Shown here one piece after another: positions 34,192 through 42,116 of a DNA stretch of 64,000 bases. Source of the DNA: Nannocystis sp. RBIL2 (lineage in GTDB: Bacteria > Myxococcota_A > Polyangia > Nannocystales > Nannocystaceae); contig NZ_JAPNJW010000002.1 in the NCBI RefSeq assembly GCF_026626745.1, positions 310,001 to 374,000 of the forward strand. The letters run 5' to 3'. A program made the position numbers and the translations under genes. Below the pieces are notes generated by a model that was given only the letters and a program-made list of their open reading frames with translations, ran no database searches and was not told where the DNA came from. How positions within the stretch are numbered: position 1 is the first letter of the stretch; every line of letters starts with the position of its first letter.

Positions 34192-36915
34192 CTACGGCCA
34201 CGGGTTGCACATGTTGTTGGGCCCGAGGACGATGTCGCTCGTCACGCGCGGCTGCAGCTTGCTGTTGTTGAAGCTGTAGCCGAGCACGCCGGCGATCGAC
34301 TCGAACTGGGTGCCGACGGGGCAGGCGTTGTTGAGCTGCATGTCCTTGACCGCGTCCGACAGCTGGTCGTCGATGCGGAGGTTGCCGGTGACCGCGAACT
34401 CGTCGAAGTCCATCGGCGCGTCGGGGTTGAGGACGGTGATCGTCAGCATGTCGACCGAGACGAGCATCGACTGCAAGGTGACGGCGTCGGCACCGCCGGT
34501 GGCGATGTCGGCCGGCTCGACCGGCAGCGGGTCGAACGGCAGGGCGTTGCCGGTCTCGACGATCGAGACCTGCGGGTACGAGATCTCGTCGAGGCCGAAG
34601 TACAGCTCGTAGGTGCCGGTGACGTCGACCTTGTCACCGACCTTGACAGCCGGCGAGGTGTTGCCGGTGAACACGAAGATGCCGGTGTAGGGCATCTGCG
34701 TGCCGGTCTCGATGTGGAAGCCGCGCGAGGTGCCCGTCAGCGGGCGGATGCCTGTGACGTAAGCGTCGACGATCTTGACGACGGCGCCGTCCTGCGGGTG
34801 CTGCGGGTGGTTGGGATCGCGGATGGCCTCGATCGTGATCGGGCACGGCGAGTAGCCCGGGTTGGCGGTCGGGCAGGTGTCGCACTCGTCGCCCTTGCCG
34901 TCGTCGTCGCCGTCGGCCTGGTCGCCGTTGGCGACGCGGATGCAGTTGTCGGCGCCGTTGGGCACGCCGTCGTCGTCCATGTCGTCGGCGTCGATGAAGG
35001 TGCAGGTGTCGGTGTTGTCGAGCGGGCACGGGTCGCAGGCGTCACCGGCGGCGTCGCCGTCGGCGTTGGGCTGCACGCCCGGCTCGATGAGGAGCGGCGG
35101 GTTGAACACGCTCGGGCAGTTGTCGTCGGCGTCGGCGATCGCGTCGCCGTCGAGGTCGTCGGCGACCGCGAGGCCGTCGTACTCGCCCGGACGCGAGGGC
35201 ACGCAGGTCGGCTCGTCGTCGGGCGTGCCGCAGAAGAACAGCGGGTAGGTGGTCTCGATCGCGGCCTTCATCTGCGCGTACGTGACGCCGCCGGTGTCGC
35301 CGCTGACGCAGGCGGTCTTGGCCCGCCCGCACACGTCGATGTCCTCGCAGGTCATGCCGTTGAAGCCGGCCATCACCGCGGTGTCGCCGTAGAGCGGCAG
35401 GCCGCCGCGCATGACGAGGACGACGCCCGGGAGCTCGCTGCGGACCACGGCGGCGTGGCGCTCGAGCTCGGCGCCGTCGAACACCCCGATGTCGCCGGCG
35501 TAGCCGGGCCGCAGCAGGCCGATCGCGTTCTCGCTGCCGGTCGCCAGGGCGCCGTTCAGCGTCGCCATGGCCCACAGGTCGCGGTCGCTGAAGTGGTTGT
35601 CGTAGTAGGTGGTGTTGAGCTCGTCGGCGCAGCGGAGCTCGCGGAGCATGTTCATCGAGCCCGAGGCGACCCAGTCGGTGCCGAGCGCGAGCGGGACGCC
35701 GAGGTTGTCGAGGACGGTGACCTGGGCGGTGTTGCCGTAGAGGACGATGTTGGAGCGCGGCGACCAGACGATGCGCGCGCGGTCGGGGTGGATGGTGGCG
35801 CTGTCCTCGGCGGTCAGGCCGATGGCGTGGATGATCGCGGTCTGGCCGGCGATGATGTCGCTGGTGCCCTCGCTGAGGCACACGAACTCGTTGCGCGCGT
35901 AGTCGTCGATGCCCTCGGCGATGTGCGGCAGGTAGGCGTTCTCGTCGGCGATCTCGGAGGTCAGCGTGATGTCGGGGTAACCGCCGCACATCGACCCGTT
36001 CTGGTAGCCGTTGGTGTCGCCGAGCGGGAAGGTGTCGCTGTTGGCGACCGGGATCGGCAGGCCCTCGAGCAGGCCCATGTCGAGGTTGCGGAGCAGGCCC
36101 GGGCGGCCGCCCGCGGCCGCGGTCGAGGTGGCGCCGCTCATGATGAAGCGGAACTCGGCCGCGAGCATCTCCTGGGCAGAGGCCCCGCCGGGGACGGTGA
36201 GCTTCTGGTGGCCGTTCTTGCCGACGCGCCAGTCGTGGCGGTGCTCGTAGCGGTCGACGCCCTCGCCGATCGGGGCGTTGGCGGCGAAGCTGATGTGGTC
36301 GTGGGCGTTGATGAGACCGGGCGAGATGACGCCCTTGGCGCAGCCGAGTTGGGTCGCGTTCTGGGCCTCGGGGAGGTCGAGACAGTCGCAGCCGACGCAG
36401 GCGATGACGCCGCCGGAGTCGACCAGCACGGCGCCGTTCTCGTAGACGACGTCAGGGGCGAGGACGGTGCCGCGGATCAAGGTGCCACCTGGCCCTTGGG
36501 CCAGGACCTCGCAGGTGCCCTCGGCCGGCGGGACCAGCGGCGGGGCGTCGCACTCGACGACGCCGTCGACCGGGCCGCCGGTGTCGGTCTCGCCGTCGGT
36601 GTCGGTGTCGGTGTCGGTGTCCGTCCCGGTCTCGGTGGTGGTCCCGGTCTCGGTGGTGGTGTTGGTCGTCTCGGTGGTCGGCCCCTCGGTGGTGGTCGGG
36701 ACCGTGGTGACCGTCACATCGCTGGTGGTGTCGGTGGTGGTCGGGGCCGTGGTCGTCGGCACGTCGTCGGTGTCGGTGCCGGGTCCGGCGGTGGTGCCGG
36801 TGGTCGAGGTGTCCGTGTCACCCTCGGTCACGGGGGTGCTCGTATCGTCGTTGCAGGCCGGGAGCGAAATCGCGCTCACCAGCAACACCAGGCTGGATCG
36901 GGTCCCAAAGTGCAT
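34192..36915 (-). CDS. Amidohydrolase-family lipoprotein with thrombospondin type 3 repeats and OB-like tail
   Basis: A 907-residue mosaic. Signal and lipobox SLPAC (Cys about 21), a Thr/Asp-rich linker to about residue 115, then an amidohydrolase barrel: ISPGLINAHDHISF (metal His pair), IHAIGL, IVWSPRSNIVLYG, LALGTDWVASG (metal Asp) and the final VVLVMRGGLPLYGD typical of the family's outer beta domain. Residues about 610-720 hold DxDxDG thrombospondin type 3 calcium repeats (DDLDGDAIADADDNCP, DADGDDDGKGDECD-like). The last 180 residues resemble an OB-fold domain (DGAVVKIVDAYVTGIRP). Substrate unknown; the metal ligands suggest an active hydrolase on the cell surface. Confidence 0.82.
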   Translation of the reverse strand: MHFGTRSSLVLLVSAISLPACNDDTSTPVTEGDTDTSTTGTTAGPGTDTDDVPTTTAPTTTDTTSDVTVTTVPTTTEGPTTETTNTTTETGTTTETGTDTDTDTDTDGETDTGGPVDGVVECDAPPLVPPAEGTCEVLAQGPGGTLIRGTVLAPDVVYENGAVLVDSGGVIACVGCDCLDLPEAQNATQLGCAKGVISPGLINAHDHISFAANAPIGEGVDRYEHRHDWRVGKNGHQKLTVPGGASAQEMLAAEFRFIMSGATSTAAAGGRPGLLRNLDMGLLEGLPIPVANSDTFPLGDTNGYQNGSMCGGYPDITLTSEIADENAYLPHIAEGIDDYARNEFVCLSEGTSDIIAGQTAIIHAIGLTAEDSATIHPDRARIVWSPRSNIVLYGNTAQVTVLDNLGVPLALGTDWVASGSMNMLRELRCADELNTTYYDNHFSDRDLWAMATLNGALATGSENAIGLLRPGYAGDIGVFDGAELERHAAVVRSELPGVVLVMRGGLPLYGDTAVMAGFNGMTCEDIDVCGRAKTACVSGDTGGVTYAQMKAAIETTYPLFFCGTPDDEPTCVPSRPGEYDGLAVADDLDGDAIADADDNCPSVFNPPLLIEPGVQPNADGDAAGDACDPCPLDNTDTCTFIDADDMDDDGVPNGADNCIRVANGDQADGDDDGKGDECDTCPTANPGYSPCPITIEAIRDPNHPQHPQDGAVVKIVDAYVTGIRPLTGTSRGFHIETGTQMPYTGIFVFTGNTSPAVKVGDKVDVTGTYELYFGLDEISYPQVSIVETGNALPFDPLPVEPADIATGGADAVTLQSMLVSVDMLTITVLNPDAPMDFDEFAVTGNLRIDDQLSDAVKDMQLNNACPVGTQFESIAGVLGYSFNNSKLQPRVTSDIVLGPNNMCNPWP

Positions 36916-37147
36916 CGAGCGGCACGATACCCGGTTCGTTCCCGCCAACGCAATGACGCCGCCGTCATGAACGAGTGTCCGTTGCAGGAGCAAGTGACAG
37001 CGAGGTGTCACGCCCTCACGAGACACCCAGGTCGGCAGTCACGGACGGGTCACGCGTGAGTTGACGGAAGAAGGGCCCACGTGCATGCGCAAGGGCTTTT
37101 TGGCATAGCTTGCGCGCTCGCGTCCCGCGAGCCCGGAGGAGCACGCG

Positions 37148-38848
37148 ATGTCTCGTTCTTCACGAATCACCGGGCCGTCCGCGGCCGCGATCACCACGCT
37201 GCCGCTGTGGGCACTCCTCGCTTGCGGGGGCGGTCCAGCCGCCACGACCAACGGGTTCGCCTCGGCCACCGAGTCCACCACGAGCAGCGCGTCCACGGCG
37301 CCCGGCACCACCTCGTCGTCGACCGGCGACACGTCCACCGGCGAACCGACCACCGGGCCGGAGCCGACGACGGCGGCGACGACGACGACGACGACCGAGG
37401 GCGTCGTCACCGAGACGACGACCATGTCCGGAACACCATGTTCTTCGGACCAGGAATGTAAAGACAGCCCGGACGGCCCGGTATGCGACCTCGACGCCGG
37501 GGTGTGCACGCGGCCGTGCGAGCCGGGCGAGCAGGAGGCGTGCTACGGCGGCCCTGACGGCACCCAGGACATCGGCGCGTGCGTGTCGGGGGTGCGGACG
37601 TGCCTCGACGGCGGCCTCGGGTTCGGCGCCTGCGAGGGCGCGGTGTGGCCGACGCCGGAGGTGTGCGGCAACGCGATCGACGACGACTGCGACGGCGACG
37701 CCGACGAGGACGCCGACGAAGACGGCGACGGCTGGGGCGTGTGCAGCGGCGATTGCTGCGACGTCGCCAGCGGCGCGTGCGCCGACCCGGAGCTGGTCAA
37801 CCCCGGCGCGTACGAGTACGTCGGCAACACGGTCGACGACGACTGCGACGGCAACACCGACGAGGAGGCGCCTAGCTGCGACGCCGCCCTCGCCAGCGAC
37901 TCGGCCGACCCGCTGGACTACGCGCGCGCGCTCGACCTGTGCCAGATGACGGTCGAGAACCCGCCTGACCCGAAGGACAGGACGTGGGGCGTGATCGGCG
38001 GCAAGTTCAGCCTGGCCGATGGGTCAGGTCTGCCGGCCGCCGTGTCGCGCTCGATCCGCCCCGGCTTCGGCGACAAGATCGCGCCGCAGAAGCACAGCCG
38101 CCTGATGGTGCTGTCGAGCGGCAACGCCGCCGACGCCAACGACACCAAGCCGCCCTTCGTGAAGTTCGAAGGCGGCGCCAACCTCGGCACGACGAGCCCG
38201 CCGCCGCAAGACTGGTGGACGGCGATCGGCGGCAAGCTGCCCAACCCGCCCGGCTGCAACGTGCCGCAGGTGCCGTCGGCCAACGACCCGATCATGCTCA
38301 AGCTGCGGATCCGGGTGCCGACCAACGCCAAGTCGTTCTCGACCAAGATGTACTTCTTCTCGGCCGAGTACCCCGAGTACGTGTGCAGCCAGTACAACGA
38401 CTTCTTCGTCGCGCTGGTCGACTCGGACGCCGAGGGCAACCCCGACGACAAGAACGTGGCGATCTACGACGACGGCAATACGTCGTGGCCGATCGGCGTC
38501 AACCTGGTCAAGGTCGCCGAAGGCCTGTTCACCCAGTGCCAGGGCGGCGAGGTCGGCTGCGCGGCGCAGGGCGTGCCGACGTCCGACTACAACGGCTGCA
38601 AGAACACGTCGGAGCTGATCGGCACGGGCTTCGACCAGAACGACTTCTCGACCTGCGATCCGGCGCAGACGATGATCGGCGGCGGCACCGGCTGGCTGAC
38701 GATGACCGGCAACGTCTCGCCGGGCGAGGTCATGGAGATCCGCCTGGCGATCTGGGACACCGGCGGCCACATCTTCGACTCGGTGGTGCTGCTCGACGCG
38801 TGGGAGTGGTCGCTCGACCCGGCCGAGCCGGGCGTGACGCCGGGCTGA
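37148..38848 (+). CDS. MopE-like choice-of-anchor surface lipoprotein
   Basis: 566 residues. Signal peptide with lipobox LLAC (about residue 26), a Thr/Ser linker ending near residue 95, a Cys-rich part, then MopE-type metal-binding motifs (EVCGNAIDDDCDGDADEDADEDGDGWG and NTVDDDCDGNTDEE). The C-terminal 300 residues match the choice-of-anchor L style (YFFSAEYPEYVCSQYNDFFVALV, NNGCKNTSELIGTGF-like, EIRLAIWDTGGHIFDSVVLLDAWEW). Such proteins are surface-exposed in myxobacteria; their role is undetermined. Start ATG 37148 with GGAGGAGC upstream. The linker end (TTMSGTPCSSDQECK) is encoded by a CATG-14 run. Confidence 0.85.
   Translation: MSRSSRITGPSAAAITTLPLWALLACGGGPAATTNGFASATESTTSSASTAPGTTSSSTGDTSTGEPTTGPEPTTAATTTTTTEGVVTETTTMSGTPCSSDQECKDSPDGPVCDLDAGVCTRPCEPGEQEACYGGPDGTQDIGACVSGVRTCLDGGLGFGACEGAVWPTPEVCGNAIDDDCDGDADEDADEDGDGWGVCSGDCCDVASGACADPELVNPGAYEYVGNTVDDDCDGNTDEEAPSCDAALASDSADPLDYARALDLCQMTVENPPDPKDRTWGVIGGKFSLADGSGLPAAVSRSIRPGFGDKIAPQKHSRLMVLSSGNAADANDTKPPFVKFEGGANLGTTSPPPQDWWTAIGGKLPNPPGCNVPQVPSANDPIMLKLRIRVPTNAKSFSTKMYFFSAEYPEYVCSQYNDFFVALVDSDAEGNPDDKNVAIYDDGNTSWPIGVNLVKVAEGLFTQCQGGEVGCAAQGVPTSDYNGCKNTSELIGTGFDQNDFSTCDPAQTMIGGGTGWLTMTGNVSPGEVMEIRLAIWDTGGHIFDSVVLLDAWEWSLDPAEPGVTPG
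37419..37460. repeat. CATG-14 run, 3 cores, in a lipoprotein linker
   Basis: Cores at 37423 and 37437 (CATG) and 37451 (CAGG), exact 14 bp steps, in frame at the border of the Thr-rich linker and the first Cys-rich module. Confidence 0.85.
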
Positions 38849-38893
38849 GGACCACGGCTCGGGAGCCGCTGCGCGCAGCGAGCGTGCAGCGGC

Positions 38894-38960
38894 GGGGCAT
38901 GTCCCTTTGGACATGCCTTGAAGGGCATGCTTTTTGAACCATGCCCCATCGGACATCGAC
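38894..38960. repeat. CATG-14 array, 5 cores, between convergent genes
   Basis: Cores at 38898, 38912, 38926, 38940 (CATG) and 38954 (CATC), all 14 bp apart. It lies between the MopE-like stop (38848) and the epimerase-like stop (38983). Confidence 0.92.
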
Positions 38961-38982
38961 GCATCGATCGCGGCAACCCGGC

Positions 38983-39954
38983 TCACGGGCGGTCGGCGGC
39001 CGCGACGGGCCGCGGAGCGAGGCCGTAGCGCTCGCGGGCCCAGGTGGCGACGCGGGCCACGGACGCCTCGACGGGGGGGGCCGACCAGCCGAAGGCGGCG
39101 CGGAACTTCGAGTCGTCGAGCTCGAACGGGACCTCCCACTGGTAAATCATCTCGTCCATCTCATGCATCATCGGCGAGACCAGGCCGAGCGTGCGCACGA
39201 GCCAGCGCGGGACGACAGTGACGTCGACGGCGCGGTCGAGGGCGCGACCGAGGCGCCGGGCCAGGCTGCGGGTGCTCTCGGCGGGCGGCGTGGGGATGTG
39301 CCAGATCTGGCCGAAGCCGCGGTCGCTGGTGCCGAGAGTGACGAGGGCGCGGGCGACGTCCTCGACGTCGGTGTACGCGTGCGGGAGGTCGGGATCGCCG
39401 AACACCTGGCCCTTGCGCCCAGCGATGATTCGGCGAAAAAAGTGGTCGCTCCACACTGCGTAGGCCAGATCGGCGCCGAAGAAGTCGCTGGCGCGGGCGA
39501 TCGCCACCGGGACGTCGCCGCGGCGATCGGCGGCGAGGCGTAGCTCGGCGAGCTGCACGCGCAGCTCGCCCTTCTTGCTGCACGGAGCCAGCGGCGAGTC
39601 CTCGCGCATGGGCCCGTTCGGCCGGCCGTACATGTAGAGGCAGTCGAGCGCGACCAGGCGCGCACCGGCGTGCTGCGCACCGTGCAGGGCGCCGCGGGCC
39701 ATCGGCAGCAGCTCCTGCGGCCAGCGGTGATAGGCCGGGTTCATGCAATCGTAGACGATCGCGGCGCCCTCGGTGGCGCGGCGGGCGAAGTCGAGGTCCC
39801 GGATGTCGCCGGCGACGAGCTCGGGGCCGACGCCGACCGCCGTGCGACGGACCTGCCGGACGCGCAGGCCGCGGGCGCGCAGGAGTTCGACGACGCGGCC
39901 GCCGATCTGGCCGGCGCCGAGGACGACGTGGAGCGGTGCGGAGGTGGTTTGCAT
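38983..39954 (-). CDS. NAD(P)-dependent epimerase/dehydratase-like protein (extended SDR)
   Basis: A 323-residue Rossmann-fold protein: NAD(P)-binding VLGAGQIGGRVVELLRARG, AAIVYDCMNPAYHRWP, CLYMYGRPNGPMREDSPLAPCSKKGELR (the YxxxK motif is replaced or shifted), ARASDFFGADL, HAYTDVEDVARALVTLG. It resembles atypical/extended SDRs of the NmrA or WcaG type; enzyme activity is uncertain because the usual catalytic Tyr-Lys pair is not obvious. Start ATG 39954 is 20 bp from the divergent LysR start, so that regulator probably controls it. Confidence 0.82.
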   Translation of the reverse strand: MQTTSAPLHVVLGAGQIGGRVVELLRARGLRVRQVRRTAVGVGPELVAGDIRDLDFARRATEGAAIVYDCMNPAYHRWPQELLPMARGALHGAQHAGARLVALDCLYMYGRPNGPMREDSPLAPCSKKGELRVQLAELRLAADRRGDVPVAIARASDFFGADLAYAVWSDHFFRRIIAGRKGQVFGDPDLPHAYTDVEDVARALVTLGTSDRGFGQIWHIPTPPAESTRSLARRLGRALDRAVDVTVVPRWLVRTLGLVSPMMHEMDEMIYQWEVPFELDDSKFRAAFGWSAPPVEASVARVATWARERYGLAPRPVAAADRP

Positions 39955-39974
39955 GCTGCTAGGATGATCGTTGC

Positions 39975-40949
39975 ATGAGCGCAAGAAAACCCGCATCGCC
40001 GCAATCGTTCTCGGCAAAATTGCAAGGAGGCGAAGAGGGCCGCTGGGACGACGTGCGCGTGTTCCTGGCGGCGCATCGCCTGCGCAACCTCGGGGCGGCG
40101 GCGCGACGGCTCGGGGTCGACATCTCGACGGTGAGCCGCCGCCTGACCGCGTTCGAAGCGACGGTCGGGGCGCGGCTGTTCGACCGCGGGCGCCATGGGC
40201 TGACGCCGACGCGCGCCGCAGGGGCGGTGCTGGTGGCGGCGGAGGCGATGGAGCTGGCCCACGCACGCCTCGGGCGCGAGGCTTCGGCGGTCGAGGCGGC
40301 GCCGGAGGGGGTGGTGCGGCTGTCGGCGCCGCCTGGCTTCGCGGACATGTTCGTGATCCCGGCGCTGGCGGTGCTGCGGCAGCGGTTCCCCGGGATCGTG
40401 GTGGAGCTCGAGACGTCGGTGCGGGTGGTCGACCTGACGCGCGGCGAGGCCGATCTGGCGCTGCGATCGGTGCGGCCGACTTCCGCCGAGCTGGTGCTCC
40501 GCAAGGTGATGCACGCGCGCTCGGTGGCGCTGACGTCACCGACGCTGGCGCGCTCGCTCGGGGTGCTGCACGACTGGAGCGCGGCGCCGTGGCTGGCCTT
40601 CGACCGCGACCTGGCCAGCTTGCCGGCGGCGCAGTGGATCGCGCGCCACGTGGCGCGCCCGAGCGTGGTGCTGCGGACGAGCCACTACGCGAGCCTGCTG
40701 GCGGGCGCGGCCGCGGGGATGGGCGTGGTCCTGCTGCCGACCCCGTACGCGCGCGTGCGCGAGTTGGTCGAGGTGCGCCACGACGCGACGCTGGCGGCCA
40801 GCGCGGCGCTCTGGCCGGTCGACGATCTGTGGCTGGTCGGGCACAAGTCGCAGCGCGAGTTGCCGCGCGTGGCTGCGGTGTGGCAAGTGCTGACGGAGAC
40901 GCTCGGGGTGGTCCGCGAGACGGAGCCGCGTCGCGCAGGTAAGAGCTGA
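39975..40949 (+). CDS. LysR-family transcriptional regulator
   Basis: 324 residues. N-terminal winged helix (VRVFLAAHRLRNLGAAARRLGVDISTVSRRLTAFEATVGARLFDRGRHGLTPT) followed by a periplasmic-binding-protein-like effector domain (VVRLSAPPGFADMFVIPALAVLRQRFPGIVVELE ... AGAAAGMGVVLLPTPYA). The style is that of LysR proteins near SDR genes. It is divergent from the epimerase-like gene with only 20 bp between start codons, the classic arrangement for control of the neighbour and itself. Operator sites must then lie in or across the start codons. No CATG-14 array follows it; the next gene's stop is 8 bp away. Confidence 0.92.
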   Translation: MSARKPASPQSFSAKLQGGEEGRWDDVRVFLAAHRLRNLGAAARRLGVDISTVSRRLTAFEATVGARLFDRGRHGLTPTRAAGAVLVAAEAMELAHARLGREASAVEAAPEGVVRLSAPPGFADMFVIPALAVLRQRFPGIVVELETSVRVVDLTRGEADLALRSVRPTSAELVLRKVMHARSVALTSPTLARSLGVLHDWSAAPWLAFDRDLASLPAAQWIARHVARPSVVLRTSHYASLLAGAAAGMGVVLLPTPYARVRELVEVRHDATLAASAALWPVDDLWLVGHKSQRELPRVAAVWQVLTETLGVVRETEPRRAGKS

Positions 40950-40957
40950 GGCGCGCG

Positions 40958-41845
40958 TCAGCGGCGGCGTTCGAGGCGGTAGCGGGTCGAGCCGCGGACC
41001 GCCATGACGATGCCGCCGATCAGCATCGCCAGACCGACCCCGAGGACCACGGAGCCGACCGTGCGCTTCTCGTCGCGACCGATGGCGGTGAGCATGGTGC
41101 CGCCCAGCGTGGCGCCGGCGCCGTAGCCCGCCAGGAGCATGCCGCCGATCAACAGGCCGCGCCGGCCGGGCCGGACGCGGGCGACGTACTCGCCCTCGAG
41201 GTCCTTGAGGAAGAAGGTCTGCGACGGCAGCATCCGATCGCCGCCGAAGTAGAACGGGTAGCCGGCGCGGCCGTCGATGATCTTGCCGCACGGGGCGCGA
41301 CAGACGGAGCGAGCCCCGGCGAGCCCGGCGCGGGCTGCCTGCGGGTTGGCGGAGCCGATCGGGGCCACGGCCTCGAGCAGGTGGACGTCGCCGGGGCGCG
41401 TGAGCTCGATGTAGATCCGCGGGCGGCTCGGACCCGGAGCCACTTCGTCCTCGGCGACCGCGGCGCTGCTGTCTGCAGGGACATGTCCCTCAGGACTTGT
41501 GGTGGCGGCGCCGGCGAAGGTGGTCGAGGCGATGTCGGCCCAGAGGATCGTCCGCGCGCCGCCGGTGAGCTGGATGATGACCTCGCGGTCCTGGTGCAGC
41601 TCGAGGATGGTGCCGCGCAGGACGCTGCCGTCGCGCAGGATCACCGTGTCGTAGACGGCCGGCGGCGGGAGCTCCTGCGCAGCCACGGGCGCGGGCGCAG
41701 GCTCCACGACGCGCACGGACTCGGCGACGGGGGCGACGGGGGCGACGGGGCCGACGGGGCCGGGCTGCTGCGCGCGGGCGGGCGCGGGGGTGCCGGTGAG
41801 CGCGAGCGCGACGATGGTGACGACGGCGGCGCTGCGGCGGGGCAT
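40958..41845 (-). CDS. Secreted protein with C-terminal membrane helices, unknown function
   Basis: A 295-residue protein: signal peptide (MPRRSAAVVTIVALALTGTPAPARA), a Pro/Val-rich linker with a PVAPVAPVA repeat, a small beta module (VYDTVILRDGSVLRGTILELHQDREVIIQLTGGARTILWADIAS, resembling an RNA-binding-like SH3/Sm fold often found in myxobacterial secreted proteins), then about 100 residues and two glycine-rich membrane helices (GLLIGGMLLAGYGAGATLGG, VGSVVLGVGLAMLIGGIVMAV). A CATG-14 pair encodes TSPEGHVPADSS in the linker between modules. Start ATG 41845. Confidence 0.72.
   Translation of the reverse strand: MPRRSAAVVTIVALALTGTPAPARAQQPGPVGPVAPVAPVAESVRVVEPAPAPVAAQELPPPAVYDTVILRDGSVLRGTILELHQDREVIIQLTGGARTILWADIASTTFAGAATTSPEGHVPADSSAAVAEDEVAPGPSRPRIYIELTRPGDVHLLEAVAPIGSANPQAARAGLAGARSVCRAPCGKIIDGRAGYPFYFGGDRMLPSQTFFLKDLEGEYVARVRPGRRGLLIGGMLLAGYGAGATLGGTMLTAIGRDEKRTVGSVVLGVGLAMLIGGIVMAVRGSTRYRLERRR
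41476..41503. repeat. CATG-14 pair in a linker
   Basis: Cores at 41482 (CATG) and 41496 (CTTG), 14 bp apart, in frame in the gene at 40958-41845. Confidence 0.65.
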
Positions 41846-42116
41846 GGGTCGACGTTCTAACACGCCGGGACCGAATGCATCACTGGACGGGTTCGCGCTC
41901 GGATTCCAAGCCATCGGAGTGCCGGTACTCGATGCGACGTGTTGTTGTTCCGGCGGCTGGGATTCGGGCTGGGCGGACGCACGAGCTCGGCAGGAGCGGA
42001 GCGGGTTTTCGGCCGCACGGTGCGGGTGCTTCGAGCGACGGGTGCTCGCGGCTCCGTCGCCGATCTCGCGTCTTTCCTCGGGTGCTTCGCGCTTCGGGCC
42101 CGATGGCTCGGTGAAG

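Noticed and set aside
33298..37059. A 1253-codon open frame on the plus strand
   Set aside because: Antisense to the HEAT-repeat and amidohydrolase genes; low-complexity product and no start signal. Composition artefact.
41846..42116. A possible gene or array in the 271 bp between the kinase stop and the upstream secreted protein start
   Set aside because: No convincing coding frame, hairpin or repeat core run. This is one of the few longer 3' gaps without the CATG-14 element.
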